Shown here piece by piece: positions 7,728 to 15,308 of a stretch of DNA of 64,000 nt. The translations under genes and the position numbers were made by a program. The notes beneath the pieces were generated by a model. It was given only the letters and a program-made list of their open reading frames with translations, made no database searches and was not told the origin of the DNA. Each line of letters starts with the position of its first letter. Position 1 is the first letter of the stretch. Origin of the DNA: SAR86 cluster bacterium AG-422-O05 (lineage in GTDB: Bacteria; Pseudomonadota; Gammaproteobacteria; Magnimaribacterales; D2472); the NCBI GenBank assembly GCA_003213495.1, contig QCMW01000001.1, positions 496,001-560,000 on the forward strand, in the 5' to 3' direction.

Positions 7728-9277
7728 TTATCCCGATTGAGATCAATATTTTTATTTATTAGATATACAAAAATCAAACTTATGCTCACTAAAAATAAAC
7801 TTGGTACTGCTGCCATCTCCCATTGACCCTCACTTGTAAAGTTATAAATCTTTGTTGAAAGCGTATCAAAGCCTATTGGACGTAATAAAAGAGTTGCTGG
7901 CTGTTCTTTAATTGATTCAATAAATACAAGCATTAAACTTAAAAAAATTGCAGGCTTCATTTGAGGTAAATAGAAAAGTTTAAATGCCTTAAATGAGTCC
8001 CTAGGAAGAGTTGTCAATGCATGCTCAGCCGATTTTGAGATATTAGACAGAGATGCTGAAATGTAATTAAATGCTGGTGTCATGAATCTTAAGGAAAGAC
8101 ACATAAGCAATCCAAGAATTCCATAAAAAGTTATAGAAGTATCAAATATGTAATCAATACCAACAAGCAGCCCTGCTGATATGACTGAGCCAGGAATAGC
8201 ATAACCTGATGATGAAATTAATATTGAAGATTTAAGAATATTAGAATGCTTGTAACTTAAAGCAAGTGCTATAGCAAAGAATACGGTTATAACCGAAGCA
8301 AGCAAGCCGACAATTAATGAATTAATTAATAATTGTAAATTGGATATTAGATTTAAATTGGAGTCAGCCAAGTTCCAAACTATAAGTTGAGTAGTGGGTA
8401 TGCAAAAAACAATTATAAATATAAGAGAGCAAAATATAAGCATGCCAATTTTTACTATCGGAGTTGTTTCTATTCTTTCGAAAGTCTCTGCCGTTTTTGA
8501 TGCTAGATGAACAGATTTTTCTCCAAAGTATTTTGCAAGAAACATTATTAAGAAAACAAATAACAACAGTAATCCTGCAAGTCTTGTAGCTGAAAAATAA
8601 CTTTGATATCCAAACCAAGCATCGTATATTCCTACTGTGAAGGTGTCTACTCTCAAAGTTGATACTCCACCAAAATCCGCAATAGTTTCAAAAACAACTA
8701 ATGCCATCCCAGCAATTATAGTTGGCCATAACGAGGGGATAATAACTTTTCTAATAGCAGTAATATTAGTATCACCGAGTGACTTTGCTGCTTTAAATAC
8801 TTTTATGCCAACTGAACCAAGATGAGCTTTTGTTAGTAAAAAAATATAAGGAAACAATGCCATCGCCATTATTAGACTAGCACCATAAATGTTCTTAATT
8901 TGCGGAAGTGCAATATTAAAATTTCTTAAATATTCGGAAACTGGACTAGCATATTCAAAAATACCAACATATATGAAGGCGTACACATATGCTGGGAATG
9001 CAATTGAAAGGCTAAGACTCCAACTAAAAAATTTATGTCCTGGAAACTTATAAAATGTGACCAATATAGCTAATGGAACTGCAATTATGGCAGACAAGAT
9101 TGCCGAACCAAAAGACAGAATAATAGTATTAAGGAATAATTTATTTAAGTAATTTCTTGATAAATAAGAACTGTCTACTTCAACTAAAAAAGCCAGTAAA
9201 AAAAATATAACGAAAAATGTTAATGTGAATACTAACCAAGGTATTGAAAGATAGTTCCAGATTTTTAGGTTATGCAT
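7724..9277 (-). CDS. Iron(III)-type ABC transporter permease (FbpB/SfuB family)
   Basis: A 517-residue double-length inner-membrane permease with about twelve hydrophobic segments. It has two BPD-type permease modules, the first with 'AKSLGDTNITAIRKVIIPSL' near residue 170 and the second with 'TTLPRDSFKAFKLFYLPQM' near residue 430; both are EAA-loop sequences that contact the ATPase. The architecture matches FbpB/SfuB iron(III) and ThiP-like permeases. No substrate-binding protein or ATPase gene lies nearby, so the partners must be encoded elsewhere and the substrate is an inference. It overlaps rppH by 4 bases. Confidence 0.85.
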   Translation of the reverse strand: MHNLKIWNYLSIPWLVFTLTFFVIFFLLAFLVEVDSSYLSRNYLNKLFLNTIILSFGSAILSAIIAVPLAILVTFYKFPGHKFFSWSLSLSIAFPAYVYAFIYVGIFEYASPVSEYLRNFNIALPQIKNIYGASLIMAMALFPYIFLLTKAHLGSVGIKVFKAAKSLGDTNITAIRKVIIPSLWPTIIAGMALVVFETIADFGGVSTLRVDTFTVGIYDAWFGYQSYFSATRLAGLLLLFVFLIMFLAKYFGEKSVHLASKTAETFERIETTPIVKIGMLIFCSLIFIIVFCIPTTQLIVWNLADSNLNLISNLQLLINSLIVGLLASVITVFFAIALALSYKHSNILKSSILISSSGYAIPGSVISAGLLVGIDYIFDTSITFYGILGLLMCLSLRFMTPAFNYISASLSNISKSAEHALTTLPRDSFKAFKLFYLPQMKPAIFLSLMLVFIESIKEQPATLLLRPIGFDTLSTKIYNFTSEGQWEMAAVPSLFLVSISLIFVYLINKNIDLNRDK

Positions 9278-9304
9278 ATTTAAATATAAAAAGAATTTTA
9301 ATTC

Positions 9305-10195
9305 TTATTCTAAATTTTCATCGAAGCTTTCATCAGCTTTTTTAAGCTCTTTCCCAAGTACATTAACCCTGGTTTGAATATCTTCAACATGTCCTATAGC
9401 CTGATTTAGATTTCTAACTGCTTTAACTGTTGTATTGTCAAACTTTTTAAATTCTTCGTTCAATATATTTACAGTATTAGCAACCTTCTTTGCATTTTCA
9501 TTCATTTTTATAGCATAGTGGCCGAGCCTAACAGTATCTAAGAAACCGGCAAGTGCATTTGGTCCCAGTATTAAAGTATTTTTATCAGTTAAACATTCCT
9601 GTCTAAGGTTGTCTATTTGAGTAACAAGATCAATAATTTTCTCAGATGCTATATATAGAACTACATAATTGGATGTACTGTTTCTAAGAATATATTTTTC
9701 GGAAATACTTTCAGCATCGCTTAGTATTGTTCTTTTCAAGCTTTGAAGAACTTTATTTCTTTCTGTTTTTGAACCAGCTTCATGATAGTTTTGATATTGA
9801 CCCTGATAAAATTTTGAATCAATTGGTATTATCAGTCCCTCAGAATTTGTGACAGCGCAATCGGCTTTTTCTGTAGTTTCAGGATTTATTTGTGCCTGAA
9901 ATTCATATGTATTTGCAGGAAGCACATCTCGAACAATTGATTCTAGATTCCATTCACCAAGTTTTCCTGTAGAGGTATTTCCACCCAGAAAGCGATTTAA
10001 TTCATTCATTGATGGTTTAAATTCCGACAAATCATTTTCTATTTTGTTTAGATCACTTGAAACTTCAGCTAGTTTATTTTGAAGTAACTCACTCCCACCT
10101 TTTTCAGAACCTTGATTGCTTCTCAAAGCCATCAAGATGTAAAAAAGCATTCCTAAGATAAGAGCAAAAGAAAAAAATATTAGATAATTAATCAT
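9305..10195 (-). CDS. rmuC: DNA recombination protein RmuC
   Basis: A 296-residue protein with an N-terminal membrane helix (residues 3-23), a coiled-coil region (about 30-70) and the RmuC core with 'GKLGEWNLESIVRDVLP' near residue 78 and 'PIDSKFYQGQYQNY' near residue 124, features of the PD-(D/E)xK-like nuclease fold. RmuC limits inversions at short inverted repeats in E. coli. It is shorter than the E. coli protein (about 475 aa), mainly through a shorter coiled coil, while the core looks complete. It is divergent from the aminotransferase gene across a gap of only 28 bases. Confidence 0.88.
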   Translation of the reverse strand: MINYLIFFSFALILGMLFYILMALRSNQGSEKGGSELLQNKLAEVSSDLNKIENDLSEFKPSMNELNRFLGGNTSTGKLGEWNLESIVRDVLPANTYEFQAQINPETTEKADCAVTNSEGLIIPIDSKFYQGQYQNYHEAGSKTERNKVLQSLKRTILSDAESISEKYILRNSTSNYVVLYIASEKIIDLVTQIDNLRQECLTDKNTLILGPNALAGFLDTVRLGHYAIKMNENAKKVANTVNILNEEFKKFDNTTVKAVRNLNQAIGHVEDIQTRVNVLGKELKKADESFDENLE

Positions 10196-10223
10196 ATTGT
10201 TAGTATAAAATGTCCATTATATT

Positions 10224-11435
10224 ATGCACCAAAATATTGAAACAAAGTTTAATAATCTAAAAGAAAGAAATCTCTCTATAGATATAACAAGAGGAAAGCC
10301 TGATAGGAGTCAACTTGACCTTTCAAATGAATTAATTGATATCTCGATACCATCCATATCAGAAGATGGCATCGATCTAAGAAATTATGGAGAACCTTTT
10401 GGTATCAAAGAAGCAAGAAAACTTGGTGCTGAGCTTTTAGATGCCCCAATAGAAAATATTCTTGCCGGTGAGCAATCAAGTTTATTATTAACTTATCAAA
10501 CTGTTCTTTCTAATTTTTTATTTGCAGAGCCTACTCCGTGGAAAGATTTGAAGAATCCAAAGTTTATCTGCCCAGTGCCGGGTTTTGATAGGCATTTTAT
10601 GATGCTCGATGATTTCGGAATAGAAGCAGTTGGAATTCCTTTAAATGAAGATGGGATTGATCTTGATGCTTTTAAGAATCTTTTACAGAATGATGATAAT
10701 TTTGTTGGCATTTTATGCGTGCCAAAGCACTCAAATCCCTCAGGAGAAATATATTCTGATACTAACTTAGAAAAGATGTTTGAAATTGGTTCAGATTATT
10801 CTGACAAATTTCTTTTTCTTTTTGATCATGCTTATTTAATTCATGATTTCTTGCCAACTCCTGAGCAGAAGCCTTTATGGGAAGTGGCAGTAAAAATGAA
10901 TGTACAAAATCAAACTGTAATCACAACCTCATTTTCTAAGGTAACTTTTGGAGGAGGTGGAATTTCATTTATAGCGACAGCAGGCCATTCTTTGGAACTA
11001 ATAAAAAAAGTTAGGACTACTATGATCATCTGTCCTGACAAATTAAATCAGAAAAGACACGTAGAATTTTTTAAAAACGCTGAGTCAGTAAAAAAGCACA
11101 TGCAAAAACATGCTGAATTAGTAAGGCCAAAATTTGAAATTGCTTATTCACATTTAGAAAAATTACCCAAAGAATGTGGAACATTTTCAAGACCAACAGG
11201 CGGCTATTTTATAACCTATAGTACGACTAAACCCATTGCTACAAAAGTAGTTGAATTATGCAAAGAATTGGGCGTTTTAATCACACCTGCTGGATCTACC
11301 TTTCCTAACAATTATGACCCTAATGATAGTGTCATCAGATTAGCACCAACTTATGTATCAAAAGATGAATTAGAGGATGCTATGGAAGTTTTTACTACCT
11401 CTATTCAGATTGCACATTTTGATATTAAAGTTTAA
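10224..11435 (+). CDS. Aspartate aminotransferase, class Ic/MocR-type (AspT-like)
   Basis: A 403-residue PLP-dependent aminotransferase. The N-terminal 'DITRGKPDRSQLDLS' and 'LRNYGEPFGIKEARKL' are typical of the subgroup Ic aspartate aminotransferases (Corynebacterium AspT type). The PLP lysine is probably the one in 'TTSFSKVTFGGGG' near residue 240, and 'HSNPSGEIYSD' carries the cofactor-contacting Asn-Pro. The likely reaction is reversible amino transfer between aspartate and 2-oxoglutarate. Its substrate range is not determined by sequence alone. It ends overlapping the convergent hspQ stop by 4 bases. Confidence 0.85.
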   Translation: MHQNIETKFNNLKERNLSIDITRGKPDRSQLDLSNELIDISIPSISEDGIDLRNYGEPFGIKEARKLGAELLDAPIENILAGEQSSLLLTYQTVLSNFLFAEPTPWKDLKNPKFICPVPGFDRHFMMLDDFGIEAVGIPLNEDGIDLDAFKNLLQNDDNFVGILCVPKHSNPSGEIYSDTNLEKMFEIGSDYSDKFLFLFDHAYLIHDFLPTPEQKPLWEVAVKMNVQNQTVITTSFSKVTFGGGGISFIATAGHSLELIKKVRTTMIICPDKLNQKRHVEFFKNAESVKKHMQKHAELVRPKFEIAYSHLEKLPKECGTFSRPTGGYFITYSTTKPIATKVVELCKELGVLITPAGSTFPNNYDPNDSVIRLAPTYVSKDELEDAMEVFTTSIQIAHFDIKV

Positions 11436-11764
11436 TTTGTAGCTCTTTCGTGAGGTATATAACTCTTTCCATCAAAATGTGAGAATATCATTCTAATATC
11501 GGGATGATTTGCAGCACCATTTTCGACATCATTTAGTAAGTTCTGTTCAGAAACATAGGCTATATAAAAGACTTCTTCGTTCTCTGCGAACAAATGATAG
11601 AAAGGTTGATTTTTGTCGGGTCTAAAATCCTTTGGTATTGCGTTGTACCATTCCTCTGTATTTGCAAAAACAGGGTCAAGATCAAATATAACACCTCTGA
11701 AATTAAGAAATTTATGCTTTACAATATTACCGATTGAGAATTTTGCTTCTACTAAGTCTTGCAT
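11432..11764 (-). CDS. hspQ: Heat shock protein HspQ (hemimethylated DNA-binding fold)
   Basis: A 110-residue HspQ/YccV-family protein. Recognisable segments are 'AKFSIGNIVKHKFLNFRGVIFDLDP' (split here as residues 7-31), 'QPFYHLFAE' and 'YVSEQNLL', with the conserved Trp-Tyr in 'EEWY'. In enterobacteria HspQ is a specificity factor of the Lon protease and was first described as binding hemimethylated oriC DNA. Length is normal. It is divergent from the small membrane-protein gene across 36 bases, and its end overlaps the aminotransferase end by 4 bases. Confidence 0.92.
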   Translation of the reverse strand: MQDLVEAKFSIGNIVKHKFLNFRGVIFDLDPVFANTEEWYNAIPKDFRPDKNQPFYHLFAENEEVFYIAYVSEQNLLNDVENGAANHPDIRMIFSHFDGKSYIPHERATN

Positions 11765-11800
11765 TATATTTATAAATTAAACCATTATTAGGAAAAAGTC

Positions 11801-12025
11801 ATGAACAAAACGGAAAAGATCGCATTGAGAGAGGCAATCATAGTTGTATTAATGGGGGCAATTATTAATTTTCCATTACAAACTTTTCTTTTGTGGTTAA
11901 CCATTGATAATTGGGAATGGGCAAGCCCAATCAAGATATCCCTTTTTGTTCAGCTTATTATTACTTTTGTTGCCTTAATTAGAGTATATATAATTAGGAT
12001 GAGGTTTCAGAGAGGAAAATTTTAA
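11801..12025 (+). CDS. Small two-helix membrane protein, unknown function
   Basis: A 74-residue protein with two predicted membrane helices (about residues 12-32 and 44-64), a charged N-terminus ('MNKTEKIALREA') and a basic C-terminus ('RMRFQRGKF'), suggesting both ends face the cytoplasm. An AGGAAAA ribosome-binding site lies just before the ATG. I do not recognise a characterised family; similar two-helix proteins are widespread in marine genomes. Its last 4 bases overlap the convergent secreted-protein gene, consistent with a real coding boundary in a compact genome. Confidence 0.65.
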   Translation: MNKTEKIALREAIIVVLMGAIINFPLQTFLLWLTIDNWEWASPIKISLFVQLIITFVALIRVYIIRMRFQRGKF

Positions 12026-12393
12026 TCTTTTTTGTCTTTCATTAATTTCTTTTTTTTCTCAGCCATCATTCTCATTTTCATTCTTTGTGCAATCATGTCT
12101 TTACACCAAACATCATATATTTCAGAGTAGTTAGCAGCCATGTCAGCTAAAATAGCTACTTCCATCCATTTTTCATCATTCTCTGGATTTGCCTCAATTT
12201 CTTTCCATACGCTTTCACTTAAAGCTAACAATCCTGCAACACCGTCTTTGGTTTCTTTACATTCTTTAAAGCTTAAAAGATAGTTTGGATTGTTTGCAAA
12301 TCTATCAGTGGATGATTTTTCTGAAGTTTCGTGATCATCTGCAATCAAAACTGATGATACAAAAAGACAAGTTATTAGTAAAAATTTTTTCAT
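12022..12393 (-). CDS. Small secreted hypothetical protein
   Basis: A 123-residue protein with a clear signal peptide ('MKKFLLITCLFVSSVLIADD', probable cleavage near residue 18) and a mature domain of about 100 residues rich in acidic and lysine residues, ending in a Lys/Met-rich helix. Two cysteines ('FKECKET' and 'VWCKDM') could form a periplasmic disulfide. I see no known catalytic motif. It is probably a small periplasmic protein of unknown function. It is convergent with the preceding two-helix protein gene. Confidence 0.65.
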   Translation of the reverse strand: MKKFLLITCLFVSSVLIADDHETSEKSSTDRFANNPNYLLSFKECKETKDGVAGLLALSESVWKEIEANPENDEKWMEVAILADMAANYSEIYDVWCKDMIAQRMKMRMMAEKKKKLMKDKKD

Positions 12394-12492
12394 TTATGTT
12401 CCTAAAATTAAATTAATATAATAAAGATTACATCTTTTTAGAAAAAGTTCAAAAAATCTTTACTTTTAAATTTAAGAATTCATAATGCGCCG

Positions 12493-12539
12493 ATATTCAT
12501 ACTAATGAACATATTCTGAATGTTTATTAGTATGAATAT
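12493..12539. repeat. Near-perfect 20-bp inverted repeat (stem-loop) across an ORF start
   Basis: The arms ATATTCATACTAATGAACAT (12493-12512) and ATGTTTATTAGTATGAATAT (12520-12539) are reverse complements at 19 of 20 positions, separated by the 7-base loop ATTCTGA. There is no U-tract after the stem and no G+C-rich core, so it is not a typical intrinsic terminator. It covers the annotated ATG of the downstream small ORF, so it may be an operator for a dimeric regulator, an mRNA structure that controls translation, or a small palindromic repeat element. Confidence 0.8.
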
Positions 12540-12783
12540 GATAGAAATAATCCAAATTTTAAGTGTTTTTTTCGGTACTTTAGTAGCCGCACCTCTTATT
12601 GTCTCCAAAAAAGCAAAAAAAAGAATGGTAGGATTATTTGCCGTAATTGTAGGAAGCTTTTTTGCAATGATCGTGCAGATCTATCTTGGGTTGTATTATT
12701 TTGTTTTCGCTAATATGTTTTGGTTATTAAATGCATGCAATGGCATTAAAAAAATAGTTAAAGCCAACAGAAAAGATTCCTAA
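12520..12783 (+). CDS. Small membrane protein, unknown function
   Basis: An 87-residue protein with two or three hydrophobic segments (about residues 5-25, 32-55 and 57-75) and a basic C-terminus. The track start (12520) lies in the right arm of a long inverted repeat. In-frame ATGs at 12532 and 12538 are alternatives, and the mature protein would begin equally well with 'MIEIIQILSVFFG'. No good ribosome-binding site is visible before any of them. I do not recognise a characterised family. The end overlaps the convergent downstream gene by 4 bases. Confidence 0.6.
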   Translation: MFISMNMIEIIQILSVFFGTLVAAPLIVSKKAKKRMVGLFAVIVGSFFAMIVQIYLGLYYFVFANMFWLLNACNGIKKIVKANRKDS

Positions 12784-13451
12784 TAGTCTTTAAAGTCTTC
12801 ATAATAAAGAATATGTTTACCTTTAGTTTCATTATTCATTATTGATACAAGACTGCTAGCAACTTTTTTTGCATGAACATTTCTAAATTTCTTAAAAGGC
12901 CCATGCAACATATACCCGGTCAAGTTGGTAATTTCCTCAAAAATTAGTACTACAGGATTTATTTTTTCATTTACTCTTTTACCAAGTAAATGACTCGGTC
13001 TAGCTATAACTACTTTTTCATAACCTAAAGATAGTATTTCCTCTTCTATTTTTCCTTTAACATTAAGATATAAATTTTTTGAATTATTATCTGCACCAAC
13101 TGCTGAAATAAGTGCAATTGATTTTGCTCCTCTACTTAAAGCAAATTTTGCAATACTTTTAATATAATCAAAATCTACTTTTTGGAAGCTTCTTTGGTTT
13201 TCCTTTTTGATATAAATAAGTTCAAGTAAAGAAAGTTTTTTACCTATTGCAATATAGACTTCGTCAATAGTTTCTTGATAATTTATTTCTTTAATATCAT
13301 CAAAGTTAGTTATTATTTGTTCAATACCCATCTGATTTTCAAGCTTTTTTCTTGATAGCAATACTAATTCAGATTCATTTTTCTTTAGGACATGAAGTAA
13401 ATTGCTACCAACTAGGCCAGAAGCACCAACTAAAAGAATTTTTTTACTCAT
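12780..13451 (-). CDS. NAD(P)-binding, HTATIP2/YbjT-like atypical SDR
   Basis: A 223-residue Rossmann-fold protein with an N-terminal dinucleotide-binding motif 'LVGASGLVGSNLL' (residues 6-18). It also has an 'ISAVGAD' segment near residue 115 and 'VIARPSHLLG' near residue 148, as in atypical SDRs of the HTATIP2/TIP30 and NAD(P)H-binding group. No Tyr-x-x-x-Lys catalytic pair is obvious, so it may be a sensor or an assembly factor rather than a classical oxidoreductase. Its start overlaps the aroK stop by 8 bases. Confidence 0.75.
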   Translation of the reverse strand: MSKKILLVGASGLVGSNLLHVLKKNESELVLLSRKKLENQMGIEQIITNFDDIKEINYQETIDEVYIAIGKKLSLLELIYIKKENQRSFQKVDFDYIKSIAKFALSRGAKSIALISAVGADNNSKNLYLNVKGKIEEEILSLGYEKVVIARPSHLLGKRVNEKINPVVLIFEEITNLTGYMLHGPFKKFRNVHAKKVASSLVSIMNNETKGKHILYYEDFKDY

Positions 13452-13938
13452 TAGAAATATTTAAAACTATATCGATCAACTCATCAATTGATTTTGTACC
13501 ATCAATAGAAAGTTGTGAAAATTGCTCATACAAAGGCTTTCTTTCAGAATAAACTTCTTCTATAGATAAATTTTCAGGCACCGCAAGACCTCGCTCTTGT
13601 CCTTTATCAATTCTTTCAAGAATAGTTTCCAATGGAGTATTAATATATATAATTTTTGAAAATGATTTTAGGTATTTCATAGATTTTACAGAGTAGACTG
13701 CACTTCCGCCTGTTGAAATAACTTTTGTTGATTTATCAAGATTAAGAATTACGTCTTCTTCATACTTTCTAAGTGTTTCATATCCATACTTTCTTTTAAT
13801 CTCTTCTAAAGTAATTTGCCAGCCAGTTTCGATTAACTTATCTGTATCAACAAAACTTAGATTATATTTATCTGCGATAGCACTTCCTAATGTGGATTTT
13901 CCACATCCAGCCATACCAATAAGACTTATATTATTCAT
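13444..13938 (-). CDS. aroK: Shikimate kinase
   Basis: Phosphorylates shikimate at O3 in chorismate synthesis. The track starts at 13965, but the family begins at 'MNNISLIGMAGCGKSTLG'. The ATG at 13938 gives a normal 164-residue protein. The P-loop 'GMAGCGKST', the shikimate-binding 'FVDTDKLIE' and 'ISTGGSAV' segments and the lid region 'RGLAVP' are visible. It overlaps the GFA-family gene by 8 bases upstream and the SDR-like gene downstream. aroB, its usual partner, is not adjacent. Confidence 0.92.
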   Translation of the reverse strand: MNNISLIGMAGCGKSTLGSAIADKYNLSFVDTDKLIETGWQITLEEIKRKYGYETLRKYEEDVILNLDKSTKVISTGGSAVYSVKSMKYLKSFSKIIYINTPLETILERIDKGQERGLAVPENLSIEEVYSERKPLYEQFSQLSIDGTKSIDELIDIVLNISNE

Positions 13939-14350
13939 TTTTAAATGCGGATGGGAGCTTGTCATGTTGTTTTAGATTATCATTTATTTCGAACCACGAG
14001 GCTTTTGAACCAACAAAGACATGATGAGCTTTTGGTAATTTTGGGCTTCCGTCTATAGCACCAACTGAAACATAATATTTATTTGATTTAGTTCCATCAA
14101 GGAACATTATATTAGAACCACAATACTGACAAAAAATTCTCTGACATAGCTCAGAAGAAGAGAAGGATTTGATATGTTCATGACCAGAATTATATTTAAA
14201 ACAGGATTTATCTACTTCGATAAAACTTGCAAATGCAGAACCATGAGTTCGGCGGCATTGCGAACAATGACAATGTGAGAAATATTTAATCTTTTGATTT
14301 ATCTCAAATGAAACTTTTTTGCATTCACAATATCCCTTAAGTTTATGCAT
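13931..14350 (-). CDS. GFA family zinc protein (glutathione-dependent formaldehyde-activating-like)
   Basis: A 139-residue GFA/DUF636 protein. The zinc-ligand cysteines of the fold are all visible: 'CECKK' near the N-terminus, 'CHCSQCRRTHGSAF' near residue 30 and 'CQYCGSNI' near residue 80. The track start at 14359 is a TTG; the ATG at 14350 ('MHKLKGYCECKK') is preferred. Gfa was named for condensing formaldehyde with glutathione, but most family members have no proven substrate. It overlaps the pip stop by 8 bases. Confidence 0.87.
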   Translation of the reverse strand: MHKLKGYCECKKVSFEINQKIKYFSHCHCSQCRRTHGSAFASFIEVDKSCFKYNSGHEHIKSFSSSELCQRIFCQYCGSNIMFLDGTKSNKYYVSVGAIDGSPKLPKAHHVFVGSKASWFEINDNLKQHDKLPSAFKNE

Positions 14351-15305
14351 TTTTTGCAAATTCCTCAGTAGCTTTAATTAGTTCATGGGTAATTTCTTTT
14401 TCAAAAGCGCTATGACCAGAGGAGGGAGCAACTATCAATTCTGCCTCCGGCCAGTTTTTAGAAAGCTCCCACGCCGTTTCCATTGGACAAACTAAATCAT
14501 ATCTCCCTTGAATAATTTTTACTGGTATATGCCTAACTTTATCAATCGCTTCTTTTGAAATAAGTTGATTTTCATTTTCGAGAAACCCATTATTTATAAA
14601 ATAATGATTCTCAATAAGTGCGAAAGCTAGAGCAAACTTTGGTTCAGAAAAAGATGAAATCATTTCAGGAGCATAACTCAATGTACAGGTCGATCCCTCC
14701 CATTTTGACCATGCAACTGCTGCCTCTAGTTTTTTTTCTTCATTATCGCTAGTAAAAATTTTATGATATGCACCCATTAAATCATTTCTTTCTTCAACAT
14801 TAATAGGCTCAAGAAACTTTTCCCATGCTTCAGGAAATACTCTACTAGCACCATCTTGATAAAACCACTCAAGCTCTTTTTTTCTAAGCATAAAGATGCC
14901 TCTAAGCACAAGTTCACTTATTGATTCAGGATATTTTTGTGCGTAAGCAAGGGATAAAGTACTCCCCCAAGAACCTCCAAATACTAACCACTTTTCTATA
15001 TTAAGTAATAACCTTAGAGATTCGATATCATCAACGAGATTCCAAGTAGTATTATTTTCTAAGCATCCATGTGGCTTACTTCTGCCACAACCCCTCTGAT
15101 CAAATATAATAATTCTATATTTGTCAGGATTAAAAAAACGTCTTACTTGTGTGCTACCCCCGCCGCCAGGACCACCATGTAAAAAAACTGCAGGTTTGCC
15201 ATCAGGATTCCCACACTCTTCGTAATAAATTTGATGAATACCTTTTTTCAAGAATCCATGAGATACAGCTGCACACTCTGGAAATAAATTCAAATAAGTG
15301 TCCAT
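14343..15305 (-). CDS. pip: Proline iminopeptidase
   Basis: A 320-residue alpha/beta-hydrolase that releases N-terminal proline from peptides. It has the oxyanion motif 'HGGPGGG' near residue 43, the nucleophile elbow 'GGSWGSTLSL' (Ser near residue 112), and a C-terminal 'GRYDLVCP' Asp and 'GHSAFE' His to complete the triad. Length and motifs match the S33 family Pip closely. It probably begins a short operon with the GFA protein, aroK and the SDR-like gene. Confidence 0.93.
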   Translation of the reverse strand: MDTYLNLFPECAAVSHGFLKKGIHQIYYEECGNPDGKPAVFLHGGPGGGGSTQVRRFFNPDKYRIIIFDQRGCGRSKPHGCLENNTTWNLVDDIESLRLLLNIEKWLVFGGSWGSTLSLAYAQKYPESISELVLRGIFMLRKKELEWFYQDGASRVFPEAWEKFLEPINVEERNDLMGAYHKIFTSDNEEKKLEAAVAWSKWEGSTCTLSYAPEMISSFSEPKFALAFALIENHYFINNGFLENENQLISKEAIDKVRHIPVKIIQGRYDLVCPMETAWELSKNWPEAELIVAPSSGHSAFEKEITHELIKATEEFAKNA

Positions 15306-15308
15306 TAT

